From: an uncultured bacterium
GTDB taxonomy: Bacteria > Patescibacteriota > Patescibacteriia > UBA1558 > GWA2-36-10
Assembly (NCBI GenBank): GCA_937912185.1
Contig: CALDOH010000032.1
Span: 1 to 6,513, forward strand
Direction of reading: 5' to 3'
Length of the DNA stretch: 6,513 bases
This document shows, piece by piece, positions 6,035-6,513 of this stretch. The position numbers and the translations under genes were made by a program. Position 1 is the stretch's first letter. Every line of letters begins with the position of its first letter. The notes below the pieces were generated by a model. The model saw only the letters and a program-made list of their open reading frames with translations. It had not been told where the DNA came from and made no database searches.

Positions 6035-6513
6035 ATGTTAGACATTAAATTAATAAGAGATAACACCAGAGAGGTTGAAGCAGCATTGCTGAAGCGTCTA
6101 GACAAAAATAAATTTGATTTGGCCAAAATACTCAAACTCGACGAAGAACGTCGAGCTCTTTTGCCAGAGTTAGAAGAGCTTCAAGCACAGCGTAATAAAG
6201 CCTCCAAGACCAAGCCAGATGCCGAAACTATCAAACAAATGAAAGGGCTTGGTATCAAAGTAAAGGGCTTGGAAGAAAAAATTTCTAAAATTGAAATAGA
6301 ATTTACTGAAGCTTTGGCGGCTTTGCCAAATATTCCAGCTGATGATGTGGTAGCTGGTGGCAAGGAGAATAATAAAATTATAAAAACTTTTGGCAAAGAA
6401 CCAAAATTTGACTTTAAAATAAAAAATCATGTCGATCTAGCAACAGACCTAGGGATTATTGATTATCCTCGAGCGGCCAAGATGTCAGGCGCTGGTTTTT
6501 GGGCCTATGTAGG
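6035..6513 (+). CDS. serS: Seryl-tRNA synthetase, N-terminal part (3' truncated)
   Basis: This is the first 159 codons (of roughly 420 in the family) of the class II enzyme that charges tRNA-Ser and tRNA-Sec with serine; the rest lies past the window edge. MLDIKLIRDN at the start is a strong family signature and fixes the ATG at 6035. Residues from about 27 to 96 form the long antiparallel coiled-coil arm that grips the tRNA-Ser variable arm (charged heptads, LDEERRALLPELEELQAQRNKAS). LPNIP (97-101) marks the exit from the arm, and HVDLATDLGIIDYPRAAKMSG (132-152) is the entry to the catalytic domain. Motifs 1-3 are not in view. It begins 2 nt after the cyclophilin stop without a Shine-Dalgarno motif, so it is probably translated by coupling within the lysS operon. 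Confidence 0.96.
   Translation, partial: MLDIKLIRDNTREVEAALLKRLDKNKFDLAKILKLDEERRALLPELEELQAQRNKASKTKPDAETIKQMKGLGIKVKGLEEKISKIEIEFTEALAALPNIPADDVVAGGKENNKIIKTFGKEPKFDFKIKNHVDLATDLGIIDYPRAAKMSGAGFWAYV

Noticed and set aside
6170..6430. Two overlapping minus-strand open frames opposite serS
   Set aside because: The + strand encodes an unmistakable SerRS arm; the antisense translations are hydrophobic by-products of its charged codons.
1..6513. TGA recoding (codes 4 or 25) as found in some CPR and other reduced bacteria
   Set aside because: No TGA occurs in frame in any gene, and conserved Gly and Trp positions use ordinary codons.

Overview
This AT-rich window carries eight protein-coding genes, all on the + strand and packed almost end to end. 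The only intergenic stretch of any size is 75 bp (2838-2912). I see no tRNA, rRNA, insertion sequence or CRISPR array. The first and last genes run off the window edges. The long uninterrupted frames contain no in-frame TGA and all stops are TAA or TAG, so TGA is not reassigned to Gly or Trp here. AT-rich DNA, tight overlaps, few Shine-Dalgarno motifs, a YAFEWGW-type O-antigen-ligase-like protein and a lysS-to-serS housekeeping run suggest an uncultivated bacterium of the Patescibacteria/CPR type (Parcubacteria-like). That assignment is inference from style and remembered homologues, not from a search.

Region 1 (1-2837) is a cell-surface polysaccharide block. It holds the C-terminal part of a multi-spanning O-antigen ligase/polymerase-like protein, then two GT2 glycosyltransferases of the rhamnosyltransferase/WbbL-like type. 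The genes are coupled by 29-nt and 1-nt overlaps. The glycosyltransferases would transfer sugars at the cytoplasmic face, and the membrane protein would polymerise or ligate the finished glycan outside. The second glycosyltransferase contains a short GC-rich, partly palindromic in-frame segment that looks inserted.

Region 2 (2838-2912) is a short gap with a plausible sigma-70-type promoter and a weak hairpin plus T-run. It probably separates the two transcription units.

Region 3 (2913-6513) is a housekeeping operon: lysyl-tRNA synthetase, a NUDT15-like Nudix hydrolase, an RdgB/ITPA-family nucleotide pyrophosphatase, a secreted lipoprotein cyclophilin and the N-terminal third of seryl-tRNA synthetase. 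Junctions are overlaps of 8, 14 and 8 nt, then a 2-nt gap. Two nucleotide-pool-cleaning enzymes sit between two aminoacyl-tRNA synthetases. The RdgB homologue departs from the family consensus exactly in the base-recognition loop.

I found no convincing new multi-gene system. The best leads are the inserted GC-rich element in the second glycosyltransferase and the altered specificity loop of the RdgB homologue.
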